Shown: positions 11,285 to 22,828, counted from the stretch's first letter. The stretch is 64,000 nt of DNA from Phymorhynchus buccinoides (GCA_017654935.2 CM065712.1:21740903-21804902); one strand, 5' to 3'. The notes: generated from the letters alone by a model not told the origin. Numbers and translations are program-made.

Positions 11285-11505
11285 TTAACCTCTTGACTGC
11301 CACCAACGTATTACGTACTGACCTGATGATGTCATCAGATGAAGAGGAATAACCCTGATATGCTGGCTTTTGCTCTAACATAATCAAGAGAGTAATTATA
11401 TCCCCAGACCATTTTCTCAGATTGGCTCTATCAGTAGTCTTTTTCATGTCATGATTTGCCCAATGATGGTCTTTCTTTAATTTTCTTTGGCAGTCAAGGG
11501 GTTAA
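11285..11505. mobile_element. piggyBac-type MITE (TTAACC..TTGACTGCC family)
   Basis: TTAACCTCTTGACTGCCACC and GGCAGTCAAGGGGTTAA form inverted ends on a TTAA target. A second copy is at 21046-21272. Confidence 0.82.
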
Positions 11506-11689
11506 CTTTTAGGATGACAGTTCTTATAAAAGAAAGATGGAGAAAGGGGAGAGAGAAACAGAGATTGAGAGAGAAACTCATACTTATATTTAGAGAGAAA
11601 CAGAGATAGAGAGAGAAAGTGATGGTTGAGGGATAGACAGTGTGCCAGATCTGACTGAAATGTTTGAAGAGTTTTGACTAACCAATTGT

Positions 11690-11710
11690 TATGAAAGAGA
11701 GAGAGAGAGA

Positions 11711-11796
<86 letters not shown>

Positions 11797-11803
11797 AGAG
11801 GGG

Positions 11804-11836
<33 letters not shown>

Positions 11837-12100
11837 AGAAAAAGAGAGAGCAAGCGAAGGAGAGACAGACAGACATACATAGAGACAATAAGCATGAGGG
11901 AACTTTGTGAAGTTTGTGTATGGAAAAAAAAAGGGATGAAAATTATTAAAAAGAAAGGAGAGAGATGGGGAGAGATGGGGAGAGAAGGAGAAAGATGGGG
12001 AGAGATGGGGAGAGATGGGGAGAGATGGGGAGAGAAGGAGAGAGATGGGGAGAGATGGGGAGAGATGGGGAGAGAAGGAGAAAGGGAAGGACACAGAAAA
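11690..12100. repeat. (GA)n microsatellite and 10-bp AGATGGGGAG repeat
   Basis: A long GA tract at 11694-11845 is followed by tandem AGATGGGGAG units at 11961-12085. Purine-only strand; open frames here are spurious. Confidence 0.95.
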
Positions 12101-12131
12101 AGAAAGAGAGTGAACAAGATGGAGAGAAATA

Positions 12132-12289
12132 CAGTGGAACCTCTCTTATAAGACCTCCCATTATAAGACTCCCTCCCATATAAGACTTACTTCTCTGAGA
12201 CATTGACCTTTGTAATTATTAAAATTACCTCCCTTATAAGACCCCCTTTTTTGGATAATTTTTAAGGTTTTATACGGGAGGTTCCACTG
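12132..12289. mobile_element. pogo-like MITE, family CAGTGGAACC
   Basis: 158-bp copy with TA flanks; lies 92 bp beyond the donor of giant exon 15. Confidence 0.86.
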
Positions 12290-12380
12290 TAATAGAACAG
12301 GTGAGAACCAAGCATCCAGAAACTAACTACGCATTATCCTAACACTACACGCACGCAGCAAACATCCCCGCGCAAATTAC

Positions 12381-15300
12381 CTTCATCGTCCAACTCCAGA
12401 TCAGCAACTCCTGCCGTCAGGCTGGTTACGGAGTCTTCTCCTCCCTTTTCACCGACCTCGTTCTGAAAGCGAGGCAGCAGCACGCTCTCCAAACACCACA
12501 CGCTTTGCTCGGGCGAGGACAACTCCGCGCGTCGAGTTTCCTCCTTGACACTTTCACAGGCGGTGGGAAAGAGTTCCGGTGCAGAGGCGCTATCACACAC
12601 GCTTCTCCCATCAGTAGTAAGTGTAGTAGCCATGGCACAAGTCAGGTCCCCCATTCGTAAGGTCTCGATGGACTGGAGGTCAGAATGCACCACGGACGTC
12701 GATGACACAGACGCTCCTTTCGACATTGGTTTAACGCCCAAAACTTTCGCGGAAGTTTTAGAAGTAGCTACCCCCTCATTGTGTCCCTTTGCATCTTTTG
12801 TGCGTGCGACTGTCTTCTTCGATAATGATTTCGATGTCGAGCTAGGCGCACATTTTTCCTTTGCGGCGGTCGGTTTAGCGGATTTGTTCACAGCTTTCGA
12901 TGACGACGATATCGTCCTGCCGACGGTTTGTTTAGCGTTTCTTTGTTTGTCTCCCTTAGTCGGCCGACCTCTGCGACCTTTCTTGATGGAGCGCTGGCCG
13001 GAGTCCGCCTCTCCGTCGCTCTCAACGTCAAAGTCGTAAACGTCCTTGACCGTCTCTGCCTCTTGATGATCATCCCCCCTGACCGCCTCTATGTGTGGAA
13101 CGAGCCGATCGAACTCCGACGCTTTAACTTTCGTCGCTTGTCCGCACCTCCCTCGTCTGCTGCTTCGTACAGATTCCACTACAACAGCGAGTTTCTCTGC
13201 CTCTTTTTCGCCTCTCGCTACTGTCGCTTTTCCTCGCTTCAGTGGCAAAGACTCGGCCCTCTCCGTTGCTCTTTGTGGCTTCGCTTCTGGTTTGGACTGT
13301 CGCGTTTTCCTGACGGGCGCGTTGGTTTTCTCACTCGGACCCCTGCCCCTTTTCTGGCCCGCAGTCTCGTTGACAGACACGCGTTCTTCGACGATGGGTG
13401 AAAGCGGAATGTCTGCATGCTTTGTTTCGTCGTCGGTGACAGTTTTTTCGGAAACCTCCACAGAACCCTGAACTTTGACCTGTCTCTTTCTGGCCGTTGG
13501 GACTTCCGCGCTGACGTTTTCCTTGTTGCTTTTCACGGTTCTCCCCTGCCCTCTTCGCCCTCTCTGTGAGACAGTAGGGGCTTTTCTCTCTCCAGTAAGA
13601 TCCGAAGAACTTTCCGGAATATCACAGGCCACAATCTGAACGTCTGCAATACGAGGGTCTTCAGCCTCTCGGGACAAACCCGGCTTTGCTGGATCGTGCT
13701 GCGAGGACTCAACCGACAACGCGTTTTGACGAGACCCGCCTCGAGGCTTGGGCACCGGCTTCCTCCTGGGTTTGTTGGGTTTCTCGTTTTTCTCGGGACT
13801 AACCCGGCTGTCACAGTTTGAGTCTGGTAAAAGCTGAACAGAATTGCCACTGTGAAGCAGATTTTCGCTTTGAACGAAATCATCACTTTGTTCCGGGGAG
13901 CCCTCGGCTTTGCACGCCCCCTTTCTCCTGTCTGGTCGGCAGGAGTTGATGATATCTGTGAGAGTCGCCCGCGTTGAACCTGAAGAGGGCGCTTTGTCCT
14001 GCCGCAGCATTTTGGATTGGCCGGCCATGCTTTTGAACCAGGGGGCGCGCCGGGGTGTGGATTTGGGCGTGGAGGGTTGGAACTCCTCTCCGCTATCGTT
14101 CAGGCCTTTGCCGAAAGGCAGCACACCGGCAACCACTGGTGATTTAAACGTCAGCGATGTGAGAGGCGAACTCTTGCAATCTGTTCTTTCTCGTTTTTCG
14201 TTCTTCCTAACAGCGAGGCCTTTCTTTCTGACGGGGGCTGACCTGTTTTTCGTGACAGTCTGCTCTTTCGTTTTGTTCACCCAGAGATCTTCTTTCGCGT
14301 CTATGACGAGGTCTGCAAACTTTTGGATGACCGCAGAGTCTTCCTGGAGCATTGCTGGCTCAGTACCCAGGGATACTTTACTTTCAACTGAATCAGTGCC
14401 CACCAAAATTTTGTCTTTCGCGGGGACTGAACTGGCACATTTGTTGCCCCGAGCTCTCTTCGGCTGAGCAGCAGATCTTTGTACAGTCGGTTTTCTTTTT
14501 CCATTTGCGGCGCAGCTACTGTTGTCACTCTTTATGGGAATGTCATTCCTTTTTGCCACACTGCTGCTGCTGTTTGGAAGAACATCAGTCTTCTCTTCCA
14601 TGTTGCCACTGTCCAGCGGAGCATTGTTTTCTTGTTTCACAGAGTTTAGCTTGGACTGAAGAGCGTCAGTTGAGGAGGGGACGGAATCACTCAGTTGGCA
14701 GGATGGAACCGCGTCAACTGGCGTCTCTGGAAGATCGGCAGTTTTCAAATTCGATGAAGCTTCGTCTTCAGAAATAATTATGGGTTCCAAAATACCCGCT
14801 GATTTTAAAACTCCAGCATCAGTTGGGTCACACAAACTCCCATCTCTAACAGACATCTTATCTGAGGGATCCTGGGAGCTCTCCCTGGCTACTCCCTCAC
14901 TGGGCGATTTCCCGACCCATTTCCCAGAACCCTTCCCTGAGAGACTGTTGCAAACCTGTGAACTCTCAACCGACAAAACAGCAGGCTCTGTCGACCATTT
15001 ATTTTCACTGGGAGACGGTTTCTTACACAACTGCCCTATCGTCGGCAACTCTTTTTTTGTCTTCAGCGAATTCATCCGCTTATCGATTTCCGCTTGCAGC
15101 TGGGCTTTGGTGGGCCAGCACCAGGTGTCTCTGGCGTCGACCTTTCCAAGCGTTTGACGATGAGGGCACAGCGAGCGGAGCACGCACACAGAATGGAGTC
15201 GAATGAGGCGACATTTCACTAGCAGTGTGTCGGGGGAGTGTCGGGGCAACAGGCTCGCCGCTTTCAGCCCGGCCCTCACATGGGCCGCGGCCTGAGAGAC

Positions 15301-16108
15301 GGCGATGGCGCCCTCGAGTGTCGACTCCACCAGCAAGGCGCACAACTCCGCCACGCACCGCAGCAGGGGCGCGTCACTGCACCGCACCGAGCTCCTCGCC
15401 CCGATCAGCCCCGCCGATCGCAGGACCCGCGCGACTTGGTCGCCGGGGTTGACCCTCTTCAGGCGCGTCAACGCCTCCCGGAACAGCGTCCCCAACAGCC
15501 ACTCCACGCCCACCTTGGCCTGGACCACCTTCAGAGCGATGAGGGTCAAGGTCAAGGTCAGGAGCTGGCCTTCGGGGTCGGTGCAAGCCGAGCACCAGCA
15601 TTGCTGGGGATGGGAGGCCAGCGACAAAGTCCACGCCAGGACGAACGACGTCAGCTGGGCTTCCACTCTGTCCGCGTCCGCGCGTTGCTCCGCCTCCTTC
15701 CTCTTGGCGTAGCTGCCAAACTTCTGCCAGAATCCTGACGCGATTTCCGCTTCTCTTTTGCCTCCTCCCTCTCCTTCCTTCCCGCTCTCCTCCAACCAGT
15801 CCGCTTGAATTCCGACCCAGTGCGTCGTCATCCGCCCGCTTTCGTACTCGCTCGCGCACCGAGATACCAAATCCTCAGCGCAGACTTCTTCTTCGCTTTT
15901 TGAAGTTGGTTTGAGTCGGGCGCTGGCTTTGTTCTGCTGCAGGGGCTTGATGGGTAGGGGAGGGTGGTGTGGTGGTGATGATGATGGTGGTGGTGGTGGT
16001 GGTTCGAGGGTGGTGAGGGTGGTGTAGGTGGTGAGGAGGACGCTGGCCATGTTCAAAGAACGCAGGTCGCTCATCAGGGCAGACAACTCCAGGCCGAATT
16101 TCACGCTC
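12381..16108 (-). CDS. ESPL1: Separase exon 15, giant exon with disordered linker
   Basis: A 3,728-nt exon of about 1,243 codons, phase 2 to 1. The acceptor is TTGGTTTCAG|GAGC and the donor GATGAAG|GTAATT. The first ~80 codons complete the helix LKWSVKFGLELSALMSDLRS and pass a Pro/His-rich tract. About residues 130-330 are folded, with CWCSACTDPEG (human CDCSLCASP) and helices VGVEWLLGTLFREALTRL, a clear match to human. The rest, about 900 residues, is low-complexity, basic and Ser/Thr/Pro-rich, with many TP/SP sites. It contains LSPIVE at 13387-13404 (a PP2A-B56 docking-type motif), ETLR at 12655-12666 (fits the separase cleavage pattern ExxR) and an AT-hook-like GRRGRPTKG near 12960. In human separase the matching linker is much shorter and carries autocleavage and PP2A sites. 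Confidence 0.93.
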
Positions 16109-16178
16109 CTGAAACCAACACATCAGTGACCCCCACTGCAAGGTTTCATTTTCATTGATGCTTTCAACTTATACAGTA

Positions 16179-16898
16179 TTAACCCTTTCACCACCAGCCA
16201 TATTTCAGCCAAAATATTTCCATTAACTCACTCGGGACTGGCCAAATTATTTCCCCTTGTTCTGTAGGGACTGGGCATTTGACTAGGTTCGTAAAATAAT
16301 CACCCAAACCAAGTTATGAAGAGTTAGGCATCAATATTTTCAGAAAAGATTAGCAACACCATGCACTAAACGATCGTAAAACATCAGATTCCTTACCTTC
16401 GTCATTTGTCTCCTATTGACGAAAACAGCTAACACATGGAAAGAAGGAAAATTTCACATTCCGATCTTTGACCCCCCTCTACAACCAAAGCTGAACGTAA
16501 ACTATGCAATGATTGGTTGATTTCAAAAGAGGCAAGGTCAAAGCAAACTGAAAATAGGTTATGACTTTGCACCGGAAAGCTGGTTACACACCAGAAAACA
16601 AATCTCTTGAAAACTCTTATGAGCCGGATCCGGGCCATTCGTCCTAAACGGTTGTGCGAGCCATGAGCCGGATCCGGCTCATTCGTCCCGAGTGAGTTAA
16701 GTTTACCTGGGTAGAGAACAAAATCCATCTGCAGTATTTGGGGATTCTTCTGTGACAGATATAAAATAAGGTCTATCCTTACTTCCCAAAACTATGACAA
16801 CAGGGTCTTTGGATACTAGACCCCAATTTGATGCCTTTTTAACATAGGTGTTAAATCACTGTGGTGCTAAAATGCGACTTTGGTGGTGAAAGGGTTAA
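16179..16898. mobile_element. piggyBac-type MITE (TTAACCCTTTCACC family) with a nested MITE
   Basis: TTAACCCTTTCACCACCAGCC and TTGGTGGTGAAAGGGTTAA are the outer ends. A different TTAA element (16223-16700, ends TTAACTCACTCGGGAC and GTCCCGAGTGAGTTAA) sits inside. Other outer-family copies: 20348, 22829, 26392, 30925, 42133, 48180. Confidence 0.88.
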
Positions 16899-17040
16899 TG
16901 CACACTGATACATGCCCCCCCTTCTCTTCTAGTTTTACACACAAACACACACATTAGATGGCTGGCCACTACTTCAAGTTGTGCTAACCGATGACTGTAG
17001 CCTTTTCTTTCCCCAGTGAAATAAGGACTGAATTAATTTA

Positions 17041-17606
17041 CTGTATTTTTCGGCTCATTAGGCGCTGCTGTGCATAAGGCGAATAGGGCAATTTTGAAGA
17101 AAAATCTGACAAAATCCAAGTAAAAGGCGCCCTCGTTTATAAGGCGATACACACCTCGCAAAAGAAAGTCGAAGTTTGAAGCCCGTACACGTCCTGTAAA
17201 CGATTACTGACCACCATTTTTGTTGTCGTAAACGAGAGTTGGCTCCCTTCTCAAATAATCGAAACTTCCGTTTTTGCGACTTCCGGTTGTTGATTTTGGC
17301 CAATTCTTCGCAGAAACTGGTAGAATTATGGCATTTTAAGCTATACAATGATGCTTTTTACATCCAATGAAGGGTTGTGGCATCTGTTGGATGGTATCTC
17401 GGACGATAACAGGGATTTTAAAGCATTTTAACGTGAGTATTCGTCGTATCGGCGACTCGTTACCACTTTCGATGTTGTGACTCACAGTAGTACGGTAATC
17501 GTTGCCTCTTCTCACGATTTTGTTCACTTATAGGGCGCCCTCGTTTATTAGGCGCATAGGTTGAAATTGGAAAAAAAAATATCGCCTTATAGTCCGAAAA
17601 TTACGG
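17041..17606. mobile_element. TA-flanked MITE, family CTGTATTTTTCGG
   Basis: Ends CTGTATTTTTCGGCTCATTA and TATAGTCCGAAAATTACGG with TA on both sides, 566 bp. Shorter relatives are at 20174-20343, 20598-20742 and 53082-53248. Probably Tc1/mariner-derived (inference). Confidence 0.8.
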
Positions 17607-17709
17607 TAGTTTTAAAACAAACAAAAATCTTGTGAATCGTACATGTACATTCACAAACTTCAAACATTGCCCCAGACCCCACCTTCAGACAAATGCCAAA
17701 ATTAATGAA

Positions 17710-18012
17710 TTAACCCTCTTACTTTCGCATTTGTTACAAAAAACACTTCTAGTGTTCAGATTATTTCACACATTTTCTGGAAAATCCATCTTTTGAAGCA
17801 CACAGAGCGCCATACAGTTACTATCACATCATTGCAAGTGAGAAGCTTCTTCACAGTGTGTGTATGCCAAGCCAGAACTTAGTGCGTGATGAAAATGCCA
17901 TCAGAGGGGGTCTCGGAGTGGGGGCAAGCTACGGGCGGTTTTGGGCGGCTTGAATACACAGAAGCAGTTTCCGGATGGGCGGTTTGGGGCGAAATAAATG
18001 CAAGAGGGTTAT
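17710..18012. mobile_element. piggyBac-type MITE (TTAACCCTCTT family)
   Basis: Left end TTAACCCTCTTACTTTCGCA; right end AAATGCAAGAGGGTTA, last TTAA decayed. Relatives at 32821-33742. Confidence 0.75.
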
Positions 18013-18169
18013 AGCCACAACTGCGTCGAGGACTGCTGGCATTGGGGAAGGCCCCCAAAGGCCAACCCATCTCTTTGGCTGCAGCACCAGAGCGCTGCCA
18101 AGGCCCCCTCGTTTGAGAGTCATCGTCTTCCACAAGAGACTACACTGTACCATGATTTTCCATTATTGT

Positions 18170-18593
18170 AGAAAATCATTTATTTTTGCTGCACCAGAAC
18201 CCTTGGCGAACGCTCTTTCTCTTTTCAGGCTCCTTCCACTTGGAATAAACTCCCTTTACCTCTCCGTTCTGCCAACTCCCTTTCTTCATTTAAGTCTTCT
18301 CTCAAAACTACTCTCTTCAAATCATAGTCTGCTTCATTTCCTTTCAAAGTACTTTGTCCCTTCCATGCACGTGTGTTTGTGTGCGAGCGAGCGTTTGTGT
18401 GTGTGTGCATTTATTGTGTGTGCGTGTGCGTGTGCGTGTGCGCACGTGTGTATATGTGTGTGCTCATGTTTAACATATTGTTTATGTTCATTTGTTTCTA
18501 CTTATGGTTTATTAATTTATCAACAACTTATTTATTATTGTAAGCACTTAGGGCTTATTTAAGATTAAGCGCTAGAAATGCCCATTATTATTA
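18170..18593 (+). mobile_element. Non-LTR retrotransposon 3' fragment
   Basis: The plus frame near 18189-18328 reads RTLGERSFSFQAPSTWNKLP and SANSLSSFKSSLKTTLFKS then stop, an RT C-terminus. The 3' UTR ends with TTAAGCGCTAGAAATGCCCA and (TTA)n. Confidence 0.85.
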
Positions 18594-19510
18594 CAGTGGA
18601 ACCTCCCTTATAAGACCTCCCTCCCGTATAAGACCAACTTCTCAGAGACATTGCCCTTCTTTGTAAGTATGAAAATGACCTCCCTTATAAGACCTTCAAA
18701 AATCATCCAAAATAATAACCGGAATCTGTATAATTTTAAATGCCCCAAATGGTCTTTTGACCCAGAAGGCGTTAAATCTGTTAAATCTCTACTTTTCTTT
18801 CTCTCCAAAATAATAAATAAAAAGAAATAAAACGAAAATAATAATACAGTGGAACCTCCCTTTTAAGACCTTCAAAAATCATCCAAAATGAGGTCTGATA
18901 GTTAATTTTTTTATTTTTTTTTTACTATAATTTTTTTACGTTATACCAGCAACTTGTGGCGGTGCCATAGCCGATGAGGTTTAACCGAGGCGTGGTCACC
19001 GCTACAGCTATCTGTATTAATTTTTAAAATCGGGACTTTACTGGTTTTGTACTGCCTCCGGGCATTGCCTCGAGTATTGTTCCCACCATACTTGTATTTA
19101 CAAATGTCCCATATGTGTCTGATTCAGACCAAGAGGATGTAAAACTCCATTTTCGTCATTTCGTAATTTTTTTGGTTACTTTATTATTATTTTCGTTTTA
19201 TTTCTGCAACTTATGGAAACCCCTCCCTTATAAGACCTTCAAAAATCATCCAAAATAATAACCAGAATCTGTATAATTTTAAATGCCCCAAATGGTCTTT
19301 TGACCCAGAAGGCGTTAAATCTACTTTTCTTTCTCTCCAAAATAATAAATAAAACGAAAATAATAATACAGTGGAACCTCCCTTTTAAGACCTTCAAAAA
19401 TCATCCAAAATGAGGTCTTATAAGGGAGGTTCCACTTTATTATTATTTTTTGGTTGTTCACTTTATTATTATTTTCGTTTTATTTCTGCAACTTATGGAA
19501 ACGCAAAAAA
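18594..19510. repeat. Duplicated cluster of broken pogo-like MITEs
   Basis: Partial CAGTGGAACC elements start at 18594, 18847 and 19369 (the last a 68-bp palindrome). A block with AATGCCCCAAATGGTCTTTT occurs at ~18736 and ~19283, and another (CGTTTTATTTCTGCAACTTA) at ~19194 and ~19477, so a segment of several hundred bp was duplicated in tandem. It abuts exon 14. Confidence 0.75.
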
Positions 19511-19526
19511 AGGCGTTACTATGCAC

Positions 19527-19729
19527 CATTTGAGCAGGGCAAACTTGCGGCTGGTGGCCAGCCCCTCCTTGAGGTAGAGCTTGGCGCGCTTGGTGTCGCC
19601 CGCGTGGCGGTACGTGGCGCCCAGGGTCAAGGTCGCCTCCAGCAGCTCCGCCAGCTTGACCCACAGGGGCAGATTGGAGCTGAGGCTGCTGCTGCCCCCT
19701 CCACCACCACCTCCTGCTCCTCCTCCACG
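19527..19729 (-). CDS. ESPL1: Separase exon 14
   Basis: A 203-nt exon, phase 0 to 2. The acceptor is TGTCCAGGTCAG|CGT and the donor AAATG|GTGCAT. A glycine-rich lead is followed by helices WVKLAELLEATLTLGATYRH and DTKRAKLYLKEGLATSRKF, matching human [20 protein letters not shown]. The donor was set by phase: TG plus G of exon 15 restores Trp before SVKFGLEL. Its first ~60 nt and acceptor recur as a decayed copy at 20043-20106. Confidence 0.9.
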
Positions 19730-19826
19730 CTGACCTGGACATGAGCCGCGTCAATCAAATCGTAAGAAACTGAACACTAGTAGACGACGCACGGAACAGC
19801 TACCGTATTCTACGGACTATTAGGTA

Positions 19827-19925
19827 TTAGGTACTTAATAGTCACAGAGGCGTCTCTGTGAAATTCGGGTTGCTCCCACCTGGAGAGCGCGTCGCAGCCC
19901 AAAGCGCGCCATCCAACTAAAAACA
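19827..19925 (-). repeat. SINE 3' fragment
   Basis: AGTCACAGAGGCGTCTCTGT and CACCTGGAGAGCGCGTCGC match the 3' end of the SINE at 32400-32811; inserted into a CCGTATTCTACGG MITE end. Confidence 0.7.
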
Positions 19926-20042
19926 TGCAAATTTTGTGTGACTGATGAAGAAGGAAAAGGGGTGGGGGTGTACATTTTAACCAAATGACAACTTTTTCGT
20001 TGCCACTGGGATTAATGTGTGCTAAGTGCATGGGCACACGGG

Positions 20043-20200
20043 ACCTCCACAGGGGCAGGTTGGAGCTGAGGCTGCTGCCCTCCCCACCTCCTCCACCACG
20101 CTGACCTGGGCATGAACCGCGTCCATCAAATCGTAAGACATCGAACACTAGTAGACAGCGCACGGAACAGCTACCGTATTCTACGGACTACAAGGTGCAC
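20043..20200 (-). repeat. Decayed copy of the exon 14 start with its acceptor
   Basis: This segment repeats 19671-19826: the exon 14 acceptor (CCAGGTCAG|CGTGG), the Gly-rich lead, LSSNLPLW, and about 95 bp of intron. The reading frame is kept up to W, then the similarity stops. The two copies are separated by a SINE 3' fragment and flanking sequence. It looks like an ancient tandem duplication of an exon-intron boundary. No donor is evident, so it is probably not spliced. Confidence 0.85.
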
Positions 20201-20343
20201 CTGATTATAAGGCGCACCCCCCAAATTTTACACAAAATTCAGATTCTGTTATTATATTTTCTTACTGTATTACCAGTCACGTTATAAGGCGCAGGGGTCT
20301 CAGTCTGGGGGAAAAATATCGCCTTATAGTCAGTAAAATACGG
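20174..20343. mobile_element. TA-flanked MITE, CCGTATTTTTCGG family
   Basis: 170 bp, ends CCGTATTCTACGGACTA and TATAGTCAGTAAAATACGG, TA flanks. A related partial copy is at 20598-20742. Confidence 0.8.
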
Positions 20344-20347
20344 TATA

Positions 20348-20599
20348 TTAACCCTTTCACCGCCAGCCATTTTTCTGCCAAAAAATGCCATTAAACTTAA
20401 CTGGGTAGAGAAAATAAAATATCTGCAATATCGCGAATTCCTCTGTGACATGCATAACATTAGGCCTATTCTTACCTCCCAAAATTACGAAAGTAGGGTC
20501 TTTGGATAACAGGTCATGATTTGATGCCTTTTAGTAACATGTGTGTTAAACCATTGTGGTGCTAAAAGTAAAATGCGACATTGGCGGTAAAAGGGTTAA
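20348..20599. mobile_element. piggyBac-type MITE (TTAACCCTTTCACC family)
   Basis: Intact 252-bp copy: TTAACCCTTTCACCGCCAGC and TTGGCGGTAAAAGGGTTAA. Confidence 0.9.
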
Positions 20600-20744
20600 A
20601 GGCGCCCTCCCCACATTTTACACAAAATTCAGATTTTGTTATTATAGTTTCTTACTATATTATTATCAGTCACATTATAACTTAAGGCGCAGGGGTCTCA
20701 GTCTGGGGAAAAAAGTATCGCCTTATAGTCCGTAAAATACACCA

Positions 20745-21045
20745 CACTAAACAGGGCTCCCAATCGTCCAGCGAAAAAGGGGTCCCAGGGACTCCTTCAC
20801 TTACAGCATAGAGGGTCCTAGAGGCGGGATGGAGGGAGGAATGTCATTAAGCAAAGAGGAAAGGCAGAGTCAAAGAGAGTGATAGATTAGTGGAAGTTAC
20901 AAGCACAGAACTTCCAGAAGGTGTGGGAACTATTTATACAAAAGACCCCCCGTATCCCCATGGGGGTGGGGTGGGGAAGTGGCTAAACTACGCCTTTGCT
21001 TGTACAATTATTGCTTGTACAATTATCTCCGTAAGAGCTCATTGG
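20745..21045. other. Dispersed repeat, no gene seen
   Basis: A hAT-type end (AGGGCTCCCAATCGTCC) and a block shared (inverted) with 36410-36560 (AGTTACAAGCACAGAACTTC). The missing exon between 13 and 14 was not found here. Confidence 0.55.
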
Positions 21046-21272
21046 TTAACCCCTTGACTGCCACCAACGTACTGACTTGATGACATCACTGATGACGTCA
21101 TCAGATGAAGAGGAACAACTCTGATATGCTGCTTTTTGCTCTAACACAGTCAAGAGAGTTATACCCCCAGACCATTTTGCCAGATTGGCTGGCTCTATCA
21201 GTTGTCTTTTTCATGGCATCATTTGTACAATAATTGTTTTTCTTGATTTTTTTCTGGCAGTCAAGGAGTTAA
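21046..21272. mobile_element. piggyBac-type MITE (TTGACTGCC family)
   Basis: TTAACCCCTTGACTGCCACC and CTGGCAGTCAAGGAGTTAA; second copy of the element at 11285-11505. Confidence 0.85.
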
Positions 21273-21451
21273 GTCTGTTCACAACTCTTGGGTTCATGAT
21301 AACCCTGCAAAAGGGGAAAGAACCACTACAACAAAGTGAATGTACACAAATTCAACTTTCAGTATCGAAAGGAGAATCCACGTTAACGCTGAAAATGTTT
21401 ATCAAAATGCGGCCCACCACTTTCTCTGAAATTTCTTCTGTTGTACGAATA

Positions 21452-22360
21452 CAGTGGAACCTCTCTTATAAGACCTCCCATTATAATAATAAACGGATAT
21501 TTATATAGCGCTTTTTATCGAGCACAAAGCGCTTTACAATCAGTATTGAAACACTCACACACGCACCACAGACACACACGCAAAACAGACACACACGCAC
21601 GTACGTGCACGCATGAGCGTGAACGCGTTCTTGCACACAGACATACACACACATACCCACACACATTTCATCAAACACACAGAAAACACATTATCACTGA
21701 AACGCACACAAACTTACTCAAGCATACACTTGTACAAACACAGTGGAACCTCCCTTATAAGACCTCCCATTATAATAATAATAATAATAAACGGATATTT
21801 ATATAGCGCTTTTTATCGAGCACAAAGCGCTTTACAATCAGTATTGAAACACTCACACACGCACAACAGACACACACGCAAAACAGACACACACACACGC
21901 ACGTGCACGCACGAGCGTGAACGCGTTCTTGCACACAGACATACACACATTTCATCAAACACACAGAAAACACATCATCACTGAAACGCACACAAACTTA
22001 CTCAAGCATACACTTGTACTTGAAACACGCGCACACACATGCACGCGCACTCACATACACAAAGCACTCACGTGTACTCACACTCACAGACACATACTCA
22101 CACACTCTCCCCCCCCCCCCCCCCCCCCCCCCCAACTCTAGCGAACACAATCTCTCCTGCGCACGCATACACTCATACACATGCAAGCAGATATACCCAC
22201 ACAGAACACACACATAAGACTCACTCCCACATAAGACCTACTTCTCCGAGACATTGCCCTTCTTTGCAAGTATTAAAATTACCTCCCTTATAAGACCCCC
22301 CCCCTTATAAGACCTCATTTTGGATGGTTTTTTTAAGGTCTTATAAGGGAAGTTCCACTG
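21452..22360. mobile_element. pogo-like MITE enlarged by a LINE tail, CA repeats and a tandem duplication
   Basis: Outer ends CAGTGGAACCTCTCTTATA and AAGTTCCACTG. Inside are a LINE 3' tail (GGATATTTATATAGCGCTTT, minus orientation), CA-rich DNA and a 22-25 nt poly-C. A ~289-bp segment starting at the MITE end is present twice (21452 and 21741). Confidence 0.8.
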
Positions 22361-22828
22361 TATTGCCAACAGACAGATGAATGTACAAACCAACAAAAAA
22401 TACTGAAAACACTCAAGTGTTTGTGCTAGGAATTTTGAAAACCAGTCCCATTAGCGATAATGCCCTCCTCCCCCCCCCCCCCCCCCCCCCCCCCCCAACC
22501 AGTGTCAAAACCAGTCCCAGGACACAAAAACCAGTGAACACCACAATTTTATCACGAAATTGAACAAAGGGGTAGAACTCTCTTTTTAATTGACTCCCCT
22601 CCACCAAAGTTGATTACGATACCAACTATCTAGCAATGAGTGGATCAGAGCCAAAGGGAGGCAAACAAAGCATCATTGTCAAAAAAAGAATGTGCCAAGT
22701 TCGCCTTTATGACCCTTCAATATTCAAGATCCTCTGGTGTTCAATAACCTATGTGCAACATCTCTGTTAGACAAAATTCAACAGTGTCTGTTGTTCTGGG
22801 CGTTCCTGTGTTCAATAGTAAAGTCAGC
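22361..22828. other. Intron sequence with poly-C and a dispersed repeat
   Basis: Poly-C at 22471-22496. The part 22600-22828 (inverted at 49040-49260, partly at 32085-32210) is a dispersed element. No exon recognised. Confidence 0.6.

Noticed and set aside
12545..15738. Several plus-strand frames of 120-185 codons
   Set aside because: Antisense to the giant separase exon, which aligns with a known family and is phase-consistent with its neighbours.
21290..21440. Missing separase exon (acceptor CCCCTTTTGCAG on the minus strand)
   Set aside because: Good polypyrimidine tract, but the required phase meets a stop at once and the sequence runs into a MITE.
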